A stretch of DNA of 34,852 bases from NCBI GenBank assembly GCA_036823195.1, contig DAISGI010000025.1, positions 1-34,852 on the forward strand, read 5' to 3'. This DNA is from UBA4874 sp002399435. GTDB taxonomy: Bacteria > Bacillota > Clostridia > Caldicoprobacterales > DTU083. Under the pieces are notes generated by a model. That model was not told where the DNA came from. It made no database searches and was given only the letters and a program-made list of their open reading frames with translations. Position numbers and translations under genes: made by a program. Position 1 is the first letter of the stretch; each line of letters begins with the position of its first letter. Positions 1 to 8,330 of this stretch are shown one piece after another.

Positions 1-788
1 ATATTTACATCCATATCATATCGTTCTTTAGAAACATACGATATATTATTTAAGGTAATTGTCCCATCCTTAAAATCTGTGCCACTAATTAAATAGCTGT
101 ACCCACTTCGCAAATACTCATGCTTTTTGAGACCTTGCCACCCGATCCTTGCCTTAGGAACAATAACCTGATTGAAAGACACCTTTACCCAATCATCATG
201 AAATCCATCAAGCCTTGTCCTGCCGCTAATCAAATCCTCCAGTGCACCATCTCGAATGCCCTTTTTCTTTTCAATCAACTCGGAAAGGTCATTAATGTAG
301 GTGTCAAACTGTGAAAGTGTTTGAGCGATTTCCTTTTGTTCAGGAATTGAAGGTAGATTTATATTTGTATCAAGTATGATACTGTTATACAATCTCTGTA
401 TAGTTGTGCCTTCTAGTGCCTCCCACGGATAAGAACGATAAAACCACCACAAAAATTTGCGGTCAACTACATCTTTATTAACTTTTAGCCACACTATATT
501 AGAATCTTGAAAATACGAATCCTTTCCATCAAAAATAACAGTTTTACCTACCGTTCCAGCTGCGGAAATAAGAACATCATCTTTTTCCGGATAAGGATAC
601 AGTGCCTTGTATTTCTCGTATAAATCCTGTGAAATATAAGCATCTGCTTTTTTCCCAAAAGTGCTGATTTTATAAAAAGGAATAGCTCCATATTCTTTAG
701 TCTGGCTTTGAAAGATTCGGCGGCACATCTGAATACAACCTAAATCTTTTAGCTGCATAGGTGTCCAATCCTTCGGATAAGTTACCAT
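1..788 (-). CDS. hsdS: Type I restriction-modification specificity subunit HsdS (partial)
   Basis: HsdS chooses the DNA sequence bound by a type I restriction-modification enzyme. The reading frame is open for 262 codons from an ATG at 788 to the window edge, so the C-terminal part is missing. The ATG overlaps the hsdM stop codon (ATGGTAA), which indicates translational coupling. The visible part holds a first target-recognition domain with the typical segment VLISAAGTVGKTVIF, then the conserved spacer containing PSIPEQKEIAQTL and a helical stretch with LIEKKKGIRDGAL, then the beginning of a second recognition domain. That order matches the usual two-TRD HsdS layout. The specificity cannot be read from sequence. 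hsdR is not in the window and may lie to the left. The assignment is secure; completeness is unknown. Confidence 0.93.
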   Translation of the reverse strand, partial: MVTYPKDWTPMQLKDLGCIQMCRRIFQSQTKEYGAIPFYKISTFGKKADAYISQDLYEKYKALYPYPEKDDVLISAAGTVGKTVIFDGKDSYFQDSNIVWLKVNKDVVDRKFLWWFYRSYPWEALEGTTIQRLYNSIILDTNINLPSIPEQKEIAQTLSQFDTYINDLSELIEKKKGIRDGALEDLISGRTRLDGFHDDWVKVSFNQVIVPKARIGWQGLKKHEYLRSGYSYLISGTDFKDGTITLNNISYVSKERYDMDVN

Positions 789-3472
789 TTGTATCCCATC
801 CTCTCCAAAGCTTCCATGACCGCTTTTCTTGATTTTTCTGTTTTTTCTTCAATTTCTCCAAGTGTATGCTCGTAGCGTTTTGCAATGAGCAGCACTTTGG
901 AGGACATAGCATTCAGCACCTGTTCAATCTCGTCTCTAATATCCGCTTCAAGTTTTGCCATCCACTTCACATCAAAGAGTAGATGCTTGATTTCCTCCAC
1001 AGTAAGCTCTTCGTATTTTATTTGCACCTTGTCATCAAGAGCCTTTTGCGCTTCTTTTATGGCTTTGTCCGTTTCTTCTTTCTCTATCATTTTAGCCTGA
1101 TACGCAAGCAAAGCATCGTACTCTTCTCTATAAATCTCGGGAACAACAGCGGAATCCATAGCAAGCTTTAATGCCGCTTTCAGCTTGGCCTTTCCGAAAG
1201 AGCCGTTTTTATTTCTGATATCAAAGTCAGACAATTCCGGAGTCCTTTGGATGAGCGCCTCCATCTCGTCAGTTTTCCCCTCATCAAAGAGAGTCACCAG
1301 CTTTGTCATAGCATCCATAGCCACGGAAGTCTTCTTGCCTTCCAGCTCCTTCAGCCGCTTGTTAAGATTCGCCTTCGGGATGCCATCTCCATTGTCATTG
1401 AGTACTTCCTTGAGCAACCCGTCGTCACCGGATTCTTCCTCACGCATTTCATCCAATTCGGCTTCCAAAGCTGCAGACTGTTCCGTTAAAACATTGATGG
1501 CAGCCAGTTCTTCTGGAAAATATGCTGTCTCAATAATTTCTCTCGGGATTAAAACACCATCAAAGGATTTCACTTTAGAAATATCATCTACGGAAACAGT
1601 TTCGCCGCTCTCATCTTTGACTTTTATCTGTGCGTACTCGTACTCAATTTCTCTGCCGGCCTCATAGCCATCAGCTTTAATAGCATATACATCATCCTGC
1701 AGCTTTGCATTCCAGTAATTCATCAGGCAGTCGTAAACGTCATAATTGTCAAGAAGCAGCGCTGGTTTATATGCATCCAAAAGAATGGAGGAGATGGTGC
1801 GAATAAGTTGCTTAGGGTTCGTTTCACTGTCAATATTCAGCAGAATGCTTTTGACTTCATCACGCCATTGTGTAAAAATTGTATCGACTTCGTTTCTTTT
1901 CTCGTTTTGCACATTGACGTCCTGCCGGATAGCTTCCTCTATATTTTCAGTGGGGAGGGCAAGATGGTAAATATTTTGCCGCTCGTCCGTGCAAGTGAAG
2001 ATTTTTTGTTTCAAAGCCGGAGAAATATTCCAAAGTCTCTTAAGCGAGTCAATATCCGTTCCCGGAATACCGCCTTTCAAGTGTGCGGCAATATTCTGCG
2101 GCAATGTATCATCAATCTTTTGTATGTAACGGGGTACATTCAAATTGCCGGCATTTTTCTCCAGAATATCTGTGTATTTCACAAAACGGGAATAGCCTTC
2201 GATTGTTTCTTGGTTATTAAAGGTTCGGACAATCTTCTCAATATCCTGCTCACGCAGTCTGTTCTTATTGCCATCCTTCTTAAAACCACGGCTGGCATCT
2301 ATTAAGAAAATTCCCTCTCTTGTATCCGCATTCTCTTTGTCAATAATAACAATGCAGGCGGGGATGCCAGTGCCGTAAAAGAGATTTGCCGGAAGGCTGA
2401 CAATGCCTTTAATATATCGTTTCTTAAGAATTGCAATGCGGATTGTTTCTTCAGAATTACCTCTGAACAATATGCCGTGAGGCATGATGATGCCTGCTTT
2501 GCCATTGCTGTCAAGTGATTTCAGAACGTGTAAAAACCAGGCATAGTCTCCATTCTTTTCGGGAGGAATGCCGTATCCGTCAAAACGTTTATATTTATCT
2601 TCTGTTGTTTTGATACCATCGCTCCATGATTTGTCCGAGAAGGGGGGATTCATGACAATAAAGTCAAACTTTTTGAGCTCTCCAAAATCGTCTGTAAAAG
2701 CGGGGGAAGCCAGGGTGTTGCCTTTTTTAATTTCACCTGTACCTTTTTGGTGGAGAATCAAATTCATTCTTGCTAAGCCCGCTGTAGCGTTATCTTTCTC
2801 TTGCCCGAAAATGGTTACAATTGAATCGCCATTTTCATCTACCGGCGCTTCATCTGCGGCACGAATCAGTAGGCTGCCGCTACCTGCCGCAGGATCGTAC
2901 AAGGTCCATTTCTTTGTTGGTGTCTGCTTGATGTTGCCAATCCCGATCAGTCTTGCAATAATACGGGAAACCTCACTCGGCGTGTAGAACTGTCCCTTGC
3001 TCTTGCCAGATTCCTGGGCAAATTTCATCATAAAGTATTCATAAGCATCCCCGATGATATCATCGCCGCTCGCTCTGTTATTCTTGAAGTCAATCGCCTG
3101 ATTCTGGAATACGGCAATTAAGCCGGATACCTTGTCCACCAATTCCTTGCCGGAACCCAACTCATCCGGATTATTAAAGCTGACATCAGGAAGTGAGCCT
3201 TGCAGCTTGTTATCCTCCAAGAATTTCTGGATAATTTTGTCTACACGTTCTCCAACATCACTCTTTCCTTTTGCTTTGACTAAATCATCAAAAGATGCAC
3301 CGTTACTGATTTTAAACTCCGCAAACGGCTGCCCTTTATACCTGTCCGATACATACTTAAAGAACAACAACACAAGCACATAATCTTTATACCGAGCTGG
3401 TTCAACGCCGCCCCTTAATTTATTGCAAGCCTCCCACAAAAGGGAATACAATTCTGATTTTTTCACGGCCAT
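782..3472 (-). CDS. hsdM: Type I restriction-modification DNA methyltransferase subunit HsdM, long form
   Basis: This is an N6-adenine methyltransferase that modifies the site selected by HsdS. The N-terminal helical HsdM domain (about residues 5-130) is followed by the SAM-binding motif I DPAAGSGS at 193-200 and the catalytic motif NPPF at 275-278. QFYTPSEVSRII at 161-172 is the usual entry to the methylase domain. At 896 residues it is much longer than a classic HsdM of about 500. The extra C-terminal part (roughly 480-896) is rich in charged helices and probable coiled coil, and its role cannot be read here. It lies 61 bp downstream of a small HTH gene and overlaps hsdS by 7 bp, so the three probably form one transcript. 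The function is secure; the extension is not explained. Confidence 0.93.
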   Translation of the reverse strand: MAVKKSELYSLLWEACNKLRGGVEPARYKDYVLVLLFFKYVSDRYKGQPFAEFKISNGASFDDLVKAKGKSDVGERVDKIIQKFLEDNKLQGSLPDVSFNNPDELGSGKELVDKVSGLIAVFQNQAIDFKNNRASGDDIIGDAYEYFMMKFAQESGKSKGQFYTPSEVSRIIARLIGIGNIKQTPTKKWTLYDPAAGSGSLLIRAADEAPVDENGDSIVTIFGQEKDNATAGLARMNLILHQKGTGEIKKGNTLASPAFTDDFGELKKFDFIVMNPPFSDKSWSDGIKTTEDKYKRFDGYGIPPEKNGDYAWFLHVLKSLDSNGKAGIIMPHGILFRGNSEETIRIAILKKRYIKGIVSLPANLFYGTGIPACIVIIDKENADTREGIFLIDASRGFKKDGNKNRLREQDIEKIVRTFNNQETIEGYSRFVKYTDILEKNAGNLNVPRYIQKIDDTLPQNIAAHLKGGIPGTDIDSLKRLWNISPALKQKIFTCTDERQNIYHLALPTENIEEAIRQDVNVQNEKRNEVDTIFTQWRDEVKSILLNIDSETNPKQLIRTISSILLDAYKPALLLDNYDVYDCLMNYWNAKLQDDVYAIKADGYEAGREIEYEYAQIKVKDESGETVSVDDISKVKSFDGVLIPREIIETAYFPEELAAINVLTEQSAALEAELDEMREEESGDDGLLKEVLNDNGDGIPKANLNKRLKELEGKKTSVAMDAMTKLVTLFDEGKTDEMEALIQRTPELSDFDIRNKNGSFGKAKLKAALKLAMDSAVVPEIYREEYDALLAYQAKMIEKEETDKAIKEAQKALDDKVQIKYEELTVEEIKHLLFDVKWMAKLEADIRDEIEQVLNAMSSKVLLIAKRYEHTLGEIEEKTEKSRKAVMEALERMGYKW

Positions 3473-3533
3473 AATCCTCTTTTAATCTCCATTCTAATTT
3501 GTGTGATTTACGTTTTCATCAAATCTATGGTGT

Positions 3534-3728
3534 TTATTCCATAGCACTTTTTCCGCTTTTTACCCAATTATCAAGCTCTGAGATCTTGAATTTCCACTGC
3601 TTTCCTATTTTGTGGGCAGGGATTCCTTTGTCTTTTCTTATCCAGTCCCTTACTGTAACAGGCTTTACCCCTAAATAGGTAGCTGCTTCATCAATATTAA
3701 TCCAATTGTCATTGATAATATCGCTCAT
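3534..3728 (-). CDS. Small helix-turn-helix DNA-binding protein (excisionase/MerR-like fold)
   Basis: This 64-residue protein consists almost entirely of a winged HTH of the kind seen in excisionases and HTH_17 proteins. Residues about 9-60 include WINIDEAATYLGVKPVTVRDW, which holds the helix-turn-helix, followed by a HKIGKQWKF wing. The ATG follows GAGGTG at a normal distance. It is the first gene behind the promoter at 3775-3803 and precedes hsdM by 61 bp. Such a protein could autoregulate the restriction-modification operon, so that methylase appears early in a new host. It could also be an excisionase for the element, but no integrase is visible to support that. The fold is clear; the role is inferred from position. 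Confidence 0.75.
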   Translation of the reverse strand: MSDIINDNWINIDEAATYLGVKPVTVRDWIRKDKGIPAHKIGKQWKFKISELDNWVKSGKSAME

Positions 3729-3774
3729 TTTTTCACCTCATCGAGCTTCTGATAGCTATAAAAATTCACATTCA

Positions 3775-3803
3775 AGTATACTATAAAATTTGTAGGTTTA
3801 CAA
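3775..3803 (-). promoter_or_regulatory. Sigma-A-type promoter for the HTH-hsdM-hsdS operon
   Basis: On the minus strand the -35 box TTGTAA (plus 3798-3803) is separated by exactly 17 bp from the -10 box TATACT (plus 3775-3780). The predicted start lies about 40 bp upstream of the HTH gene ATG at 3728. The spacing is ideal and both boxes are close to consensus. Confidence 0.6.
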
Positions 3804-3808
3804 CTGGT

Positions 3809-4030
3809 TTGATAATATTTGCTTGTGTTTGTTATTATAATTATGATGCCAAATGTACTCCGTTAAAATTAGAGCAGTGGACTTTTTATGTTGTATCTAC
3901 CAACATCATCAACGAAAAGCTCGGAAACAGACGAACGGTTTCCATCCCGACTCTTGAAAAAATCGGCTCGATCAAGTGCGGATTCCAGGAAATTCGCTTT
4001 GCAGTGCAATCGGTATTGCCACGACATGCT
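3809..4030 (+). pseudogene. Possible C-terminal remnant of an unidentified protein
   Basis: One plus-strand frame has a protein-like look, including LEQWTFYVVSTNIINEK and RRTVSIPTLEKIG. It has no credible start codon or ribosome binding site, and its 5' end runs into the hsd promoter. From memory, segments of this shape occur at the C-terminal ends of restriction-related proteins, but I cannot confirm the family. The reading frame continues to 4102, but the protein-like character fades before that. It would fit debris left by gene replacement at the edge of an accessory region. It could equally be a chance open frame. Confidence 0.25.
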
Positions 4031-4127
4031 ATGGTACTTCAAAACAAAAAATCGAAGCGGGGCCTTTGCATAAATCCACTCGGGCCATCGCTTCAATTTT
4101 AAGAATAGTATATATACAGTCTATTTC

Positions 4128-5123
4128 TCATTTGCGTGCACATTCTGCAACCAAGTTTTTAAGAGCGGATGATTCATTTTGCCATACACGCTCATTTGGA
4201 TTTTTGATAATGACATTGTCGTATGAAATGCAGTTTCTTCCACTTTTTTTGGCATGATATAAAGCCATGTCCGCACGATTATAAAACTCTTTTAGCGAAT
4301 CGCCTGTCTGTGGTATACCAGTTTCGATTCCTATGCTTACGGATAAGCATTTATATGATCCTGGGCATGCCTTAACTTTAAAGCTGGAAAGTGATGAAAG
4401 GAGATTCTGTGCCATTTCTACAATGTGGTCGTTATCTATATCCTGAAGGAAAATTAAGAACTCATCCCCGCCGATTCGGCCTATAATATCGGTTTCTCTT
4501 TTAAAACATATCTTCATGCTGTGCGCTATTTGTTTTAAAATGTCGTCGCCTTTCAAATGACCCAGTGTGTCATTGTAGCTTTTGAAATAGTCAATATCTA
4601 TTAAGAGAAAACCGACATTTTTCTTTTTGCGTTTGCAAAATGCCCAAGCCGTAGGCAATGCTTGTTCCAGACCGTTTCGATTAAGGAGCTGTGTCAAATT
4701 ATCAGTAGTCGCTTCAATTTCCAGATGGCTCAGCGTCTCAATTTCATTTATAGCTGCCTGAATAAAATTGTGGGAAATCTTTCTGGAGACCCCAAGTACA
4801 CATGTATTGATCAAAATAAGAATGATAAATGACTGAGGATGTATTTGTTTGTAAACGAACTGCACGGTTACGATGGCTGTTGCCATAAAAAACAGCAACA
4901 CGGCATTCCTGCCTGGAAGAACGAACAGTAAAGAAGATAAAATAAGGAGTGCAGAACAAAGCACCGCAAAGCGCGTGGGCAGAGCTTCATTCCCAAGCGA
5001 CGGAAATAACAGCAGAATTGCCGTTATTATGACGATAGGAATGGCTATGCCGATTCTCTGCCTATTGTAGCTTTTAATTTTATCTTTGAGTTGTTTTTCA
5101 TTAAAATTTTTGTTATCTACCAT
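4128..5123 (-). CDS. Membrane-bound GGDEF diguanylate cyclase
   Basis: The enzyme makes cyclic di-GMP from two GTP. Four hydrophobic segments (about residues 23-41, 52-70, 74-92 and 98-115) form an N-terminal membrane sensor of no recognised family. A GGDEF domain of about 165 residues follows. The active-site motif GGDEF is intact at 218-222, and the substrate-binding segment DIDYFKSYND is at 176-185. An RETD sequence at 209-212, five residues before the GGDEF, matches the inhibitory I-site (RxxD), so product inhibition is likely. The gene starts 41 bp after the small gene at 5165-5428 and shares its promoter. On an ICE it could tie adhesion or motility of the host to carriage of the element. 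The enzymatic assignment is strong; the input signal is unknown. Confidence 0.92.
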   Translation of the reverse strand: MVDNKNFNEKQLKDKIKSYNRQRIGIAIPIVIITAILLLFPSLGNEALPTRFAVLCSALLILSSLLFVLPGRNAVLLFFMATAIVTVQFVYKQIHPQSFIILILINTCVLGVSRKISHNFIQAAINEIETLSHLEIEATTDNLTQLLNRNGLEQALPTAWAFCKRKKKNVGFLLIDIDYFKSYNDTLGHLKGDDILKQIAHSMKICFKRETDIIGRIGGDEFLIFLQDIDNDHIVEMAQNLLSSLSSFKVKACPGSYKCLSVSIGIETGIPQTGDSLKEFYNRADMALYHAKKSGRNCISYDNVIIKNPNERVWQNESSALKNLVAECARK

Positions 5124-5164
5124 GATCTACCCCGAAACAAAATGTGTATCTTTTGATTTTAAAT

Positions 5165-5428
5165 TTAAAAATTGTCGCTTTGTGGCAAGTTGGTATTGTT
5201 GTCTATACCAAGCTGTGCTCGATATTCCAGATGTTCCTGCTCCAGCCGTTTCCATTCCTCATCTGCCGTCTCAAATTCTGATAGGGCTTGCTTCATCTGA
5301 GGTGAGTCATAGGGAACCTTTTTCTCTACCAACCGGCGAAGTTTTTCTCTGCGCCTTTCTACTGTCAAACCTAAAGTATATATTTTTCCTGCTTGTTTAA
5401 TCAGTTTTGCTTTCTCTTTTGTCGTCAT
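5165..5428 (-). CDS. Small charged helical hypothetical protein
   Basis: This 87-residue protein is not recognised with certainty. It is rich in Lys, Arg and Glu and is predicted to be almost all helical, with no membrane segment or signal peptide. Small proteins of this look, starting with a lysine-rich helix and ending in a Glu-rich coiled coil, are common in the regulatory ends of clostridial ICEs. It has a good ribosome binding site (AAGGGG) and a strong promoter at 5471-5499, and it is followed 41 bp later by the GGDEF gene. It may be a regulatory or relaxosome accessory protein, but nothing in the sequence decides this. Confidence 0.65.
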   Translation of the reverse strand: MTTKEKAKLIKQAGKIYTLGLTVERRREKLRRLVEKKVPYDSPQMKQALSEFETADEEWKRLEQEHLEYRAQLGIDNNTNLPQSDNF

Positions 5429-5470
5429 CTCTATCCCCTTGCAATGTAACGTAGTAATTATTTATGTATC

Positions 5471-5499
5471 ATTATAAGCTACAAATAGAATGAAAGCAA
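5471..5499 (-). promoter_or_regulatory. Promoter for the small gene and GGDEF gene
   Basis: On the minus strand a perfect -10 box TATAAT (plus 5471-5476) lies 17 bp from a -35 box TTGCTT (plus 5494-5499). Transcription would enter the gene starting at 5428 after about 35 bp. It lies just downstream of the XRE gene's terminator, so the two units are separate. Confidence 0.65.
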
Positions 5500-5514
5500 G
5501 ACAAACAGGACAAG

Positions 5515-5540
5515 AAAAGGAGCCTCTTTTCAGAGACTCC
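5515..5540 (-). terminator. Intrinsic terminator after the XRE regulator gene
   Basis: On the minus strand a 9-bp stem with one G-U pair closes on a GAAA tetraloop (plus 5519-5540) and is followed by TTTT and C. It begins 22 bp after the stop of the XRE gene. Confidence 0.8.
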
Positions 5541-5561
5541 CGTTCATTTGCGTGTTGATTT

Positions 5562-5894
5562 CTATTCCTTTGTAGTGGTATGCCGGATCATTACCTCCAC
5601 CATTTCACTGATCATATCAATCTGGTCTGGTTCCAAATGCTTTAGCTGCTTGCCGAGCTGTTCCACGCTGTCAGGTATAACAGGGTGCTCCAGAAGATCT
5701 CCCAGCAGATAATCTGCCGAAGTCCCCAGTACGTTGCATATCTTCAGAAAAAGAGAAAAGCTGGGCAGGCTGCCGCCGCTTTCGATTCTGCGGATATGCA
5801 CTGCATTCACTCCACACAGTTCCGATAGCTGTTCAGAGGTTAAGCCCTTGCTTTTTCGCAATTGGTTGATTCTTTTTCCCAATGCCTGCCGCAT
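5562..5894 (-). CDS. XRE-family helix-turn-helix transcriptional regulator
   Basis: This is a 110-residue Cro/CI-type repressor. The HTH covers about residues 6-60 and includes LRKSKGLTSEQLSELCGV and the recognition helix VNAVHIRRIE. A C-terminal helical segment (about 65-110) probably forms the dimer. The gene has its own terminator and lies next to a 250-bp intergenic region with palindromes, so autoregulation is likely. In ICEs such proteins often hold the transfer genes silent. No CI-type peptidase domain is present, so release would need an antirepressor, a ligand or an ImmA-type protease, none of which is seen in the window. The family is certain; the targets are not. Confidence 0.88.
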   Translation of the reverse strand: MRQALGKRINQLRKSKGLTSEQLSELCGVNAVHIRRIESGGSLPSFSLFLKICNVLGTSADYLLGDLLEHPVIPDSVEQLGKQLKHLEPDQIDMISEMVEVMIRHTTTKE

Positions 5895-6148
5895 TCAATT
5901 CTCACCTCTCTTTTGTAACATCAAAATTTTATTTGTATATTCTTAGTCTACAAAAATAGTGTTTCCACAAATAGCGCCCACTATGTTACATAAAAACATA
6001 TAAAGATACACTTTCTTCTTTTTCTGTAATGATCTTTTTCTTAGAGTGAGAGGTTCTGGTGGGTCCACAGTGAGCCCCACCTCGGTTCAGCGAAAGAACA
6101 GAATATCCCCTTGGCGGGAAATTCGTTCTTTCGCTATACCAAAGGCTG
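5895..6148. promoter_or_regulatory. Operator-like region upstream of the XRE gene
   Basis: This 254-bp region has no gene. It holds the palindrome TATGTTACATA at 5982-5992, with another TATGT/ACATA half-site about 8 bp away, and an inverted pair ATAGTG (5956-5961) and CACTAT (5979-5984). These lie where autoregulatory operators of an XRE repressor would be expected. I could not settle on a promoter. The right part holds the stem-loop at 6089-6135. Confidence 0.4.
6089..6135. other. Stem-loop downstream of the winged-helix gene
   Basis: AGCGAAAGAAC at 6089-6099 and its exact reverse complement at 6125-6135 form an 11-bp stem. A further GAAT/ATTC pairing extends it past one bulged base. It lies 14 bp after the stop of the gene at 6149-6412. 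There is no T-tract on either strand, so it is not a standard intrinsic terminator. It could be an RNA 3' end or a protein-binding site. Confidence 0.55.
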
Positions 6149-6412
6149 CTATTTTATTAAAAATCGGTTGGATGTATTGCTGCCATTCTCACGGAAGCGT
6201 GCTTCTTTTTCAATCAGCCCGGCTTTGATCAGATCATGCAGAGCACGCTTGACAGTACTGCGGGAAAGCTGCAAATCTGAGGCAATAGTCCTTACTGCAG
6301 GCCAGCAGTCCGAGCCTTTTCCGGCACGGTCACAGAGGTATATATAAACTGTCCTCGCCCGATGTGGAAGCTCATCCGGCGAGGCTGTGTAAATGTGGTT
6401 AAAGTAACTCAT
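6149..6412 (-). CDS. Winged helix-turn-helix protein (HTH_36-like)
   Basis: This 87-residue protein is one winged HTH domain. The segment SDCWPAVRTIASDLQLSRST carries a turn-helix of the replication-initiator/GntR shape, and DLIKAGLIEKEARF is the wing. Related domains occur in plasmid replication initiators and in short ICE regulators. The start has an AGGAGG site directly upstream. It begins 11 bp after virD4 and is probably co-transcribed with it. It may be a transcription factor or a replication accessory factor for the excised circle. The fold is clear and the role open. Confidence 0.75.
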   Translation of the reverse strand: MSYFNHIYTASPDELPHRARTVYIYLCDRAGKGSDCWPAVRTIASDLQLSRSTVKRALHDLIKAGLIEKEARFRENGSNTSNRFLIK

Positions 6413-6423
6413 GGGAACCTCCT

Positions 6424-8247
6424 TTACGTTTTGAGGATGGAGCGGCGGCGTATGGTGCTTTCAGAAGGTTCTGCCACCGGCGTATGAAGGGTACCCGTTC
6501 CGGCTGGCGGTTCTGACATTTCCCTGGTTTCTTCATCCACTGCAAGGCAGGCCGTGTGCTTACGGACGATATTTTCCTCCAGCGTTTGCTTGTCGGCATA
6601 TACCACCTTTCGGTACGCCTTTTCTTCTACGGTATAATCCTCACCGAAACGGATTCCCCAATCACGAAACAGCCGCAGTTTAGTCCGCATGGGATGGGTA
6701 CCGGTTTTCATGACAACAAAATTCCCTTTGGGAATAGATTTCAGTTCATCCGGCGTCATCAGCGGACGCTCAATCATTTGCAGGGACTGGCTGGGATCAT
6801 TCTTGCCCCGACTGACGGAGCCGCTCATGACGGTTCTGGAGCCCATTGCCTTGCTCAGCACTTCGGCGGTCTGGCTGTTGGGAGCGAACCCACCAAAGAT
6901 GGTATCCTGGCAGTTATCTACGATGATTTCCGAACCCTCCTTGCCATAATTTTTTTCAAGCTGACCGAAGGACTGGATAATTGGCACCATAGAAAGGCGG
7001 CGGGAACGGCTGGCTGAAAAAATCAGTTCCAGCGACTCGATGGCCGGGAGCGTTCCAAGTTCGTCACAATAGAATATCACGCGGTTTTTCAGCTTCCCGC
7101 CGTTTTCATCCGCAACCGCAAGAATTTCTCGGTAGAGCTGCTGAATCATAAGCGATACCATAAAATATTTGGTCAGATCTTCTTCCGGAAGGACGATAAA
7201 AAGTGCGGACTTTTCATTACAGAATTTTTCCGCATCAATGGCTGTTTCAAAACAAAGGATTTGCTCCATTTCACTGTCAAGAAATGAGTTGAGCCGGGAA
7301 AGTACGGTAGAGAGCACCGATGCCATGGCCTGTTCCGCAGAGTTGAGGGCGGCGCCTGCAAACCAGCGGGCTTTGTGATTTGATGGCAGCTTATCCATGA
7401 GGAGCTGAAACTGACTCTTGCTCTTTACCTTGCTTGGGGCAAGCAGATCCTGCACCAGCTTGAACACACTGATGATGTGACGGCAGTCTACCTTTTTACC
7501 ATCCATTTCAACCGGCGGCAGATATTCGGCAATCAGGAGAATAACCGAGGACAGGAGTCCCTCGGCGGCATCGTAGAAAAACTGATTTTGTCCGTAATTT
7601 TCACCGCTGGCGTTGATAATGGTTTTGGCAATGATTTTTGCGTACTTTTCGGCTTTCGCTTTTGCCACGAGATTTTTTTCATCTGCAAGGTATTTATCCA
7701 TGTAGGTATTGACCAAATGGAGCATATTGTTGCCGTCTGAACGAGTGGGGTTTCTGAGATCAATAACTGCCACATGGTAGCCATAGTGGTCATGGGCAAT
7801 GGCGCCATATTTTCGATAGAGATCACCCTTGGTATCGGTGGTCAGAAAGCTCATACCGGAAGCGCAGGCATACTCCAGGTTGGGATATAAAAAGAATGCT
7901 GTCTTGCCCACACCGGATGCGCCAATCATAAGGCAGTGGACATCATCGGTATCCACCAGTGCCGTCACTTTGTTCTTCGTTCCCGTGCTGCCAAGGATGA
8001 TGCCCTGCTCATCTATGGAGGGAAGACACTGCCCCTGCCGCCACAGTTCCGGCTGGAATGGGATGTGCCGATATGTCGCTTTGACTTCCTGCTTAGTGGC
8101 AAAACGTGCGGTACCGTGCTGGCCGTCGCCCACCGTGCGGGACTTGATTCCGTTGAGTGTGTAATAATGCGCCAAAAGTGAAAGGCCGCCGATGACGAAA
8201 AACATCACGGCGGCCGCTGCGATCAGAATATAGATTTGGGATGACAT
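6424..8247 (-). CDS. virD4: VirD4/TraG-type conjugative coupling protein
   Basis: This is the ATPase that brings the relaxase-DNA complex to the secretion channel at the membrane. It has one N-terminal membrane segment (about residues 5-27), then a P-loop GASGVGKT at 109-116 and a Walker B segment ending in DE at 395-396 within VIFYCDELGTLP. The later segment SRRLSMVPIIQSFGQLEKNY is typical of TraG/VirD4 proteins. At 607 residues it has normal length for a Firmicute coupling protein. An AAAGGATC site precedes the ATG. It is followed by the winged-helix gene. A plus-strand gene now separates it from the primase gene, so it probably has its own promoter, which I could not identify. Confidence 0.95.
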   Translation of the reverse strand: MSSQIYILIAAAAVMFFVIGGLSLLAHYYTLNGIKSRTVGDGQHGTARFATKQEVKATYRHIPFQPELWRQGQCLPSIDEQGIILGSTGTKNKVTALVDTDDVHCLMIGASGVGKTAFFLYPNLEYACASGMSFLTTDTKGDLYRKYGAIAHDHYGYHVAVIDLRNPTRSDGNNMLHLVNTYMDKYLADEKNLVAKAKAEKYAKIIAKTIINASGENYGQNQFFYDAAEGLLSSVILLIAEYLPPVEMDGKKVDCRHIISVFKLVQDLLAPSKVKSKSQFQLLMDKLPSNHKARWFAGAALNSAEQAMASVLSTVLSRLNSFLDSEMEQILCFETAIDAEKFCNEKSALFIVLPEEDLTKYFMVSLMIQQLYREILAVADENGGKLKNRVIFYCDELGTLPAIESLELIFSASRSRRLSMVPIIQSFGQLEKNYGKEGSEIIVDNCQDTIFGGFAPNSQTAEVLSKAMGSRTVMSGSVSRGKNDPSQSLQMIERPLMTPDELKSIPKGNFVVMKTGTHPMRTKLRLFRDWGIRFGEDYTVEEKAYRKVVYADKQTLEENIVRKHTACLAVDEETREMSEPPAGTGTLHTPVAEPSESTIRRRSILKT

Positions 8248-8264
8248 GATGTGATCCTTTCAAT

Positions 8265-8291
8265 TTGATAAATTTTATGGTATCCTATAAA
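8265..8291 (+). promoter_or_regulatory. Weak candidate promoter for the lone plus-strand gene
   Basis: TTGATA at 8265-8270 and TATAAA at 8286-8291 resemble -35 and -10 boxes but are only 15 bp apart, which is short. They lie about 40 bp before the ATG at 8331. Confidence 0.3.
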
Positions 8292-8330
8292 CAAATAAAT
8301 TACCTAAACAGGAATTGATGAGGTGGCAGA

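Larger units (their letters stand above)
3729..4127. other. Intergenic stretch between the hsd operon and the GGDEF gene
   Basis: About 400 bp hold no intact gene. The right-hand end near 3775-3803 carries the hsd promoter. Positions 3809-4030 on the plus strand carry a possible gene remnant, listed separately. No convincing terminator is visible after the GGDEF gene, which ends at 4128. Confidence 0.6.
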
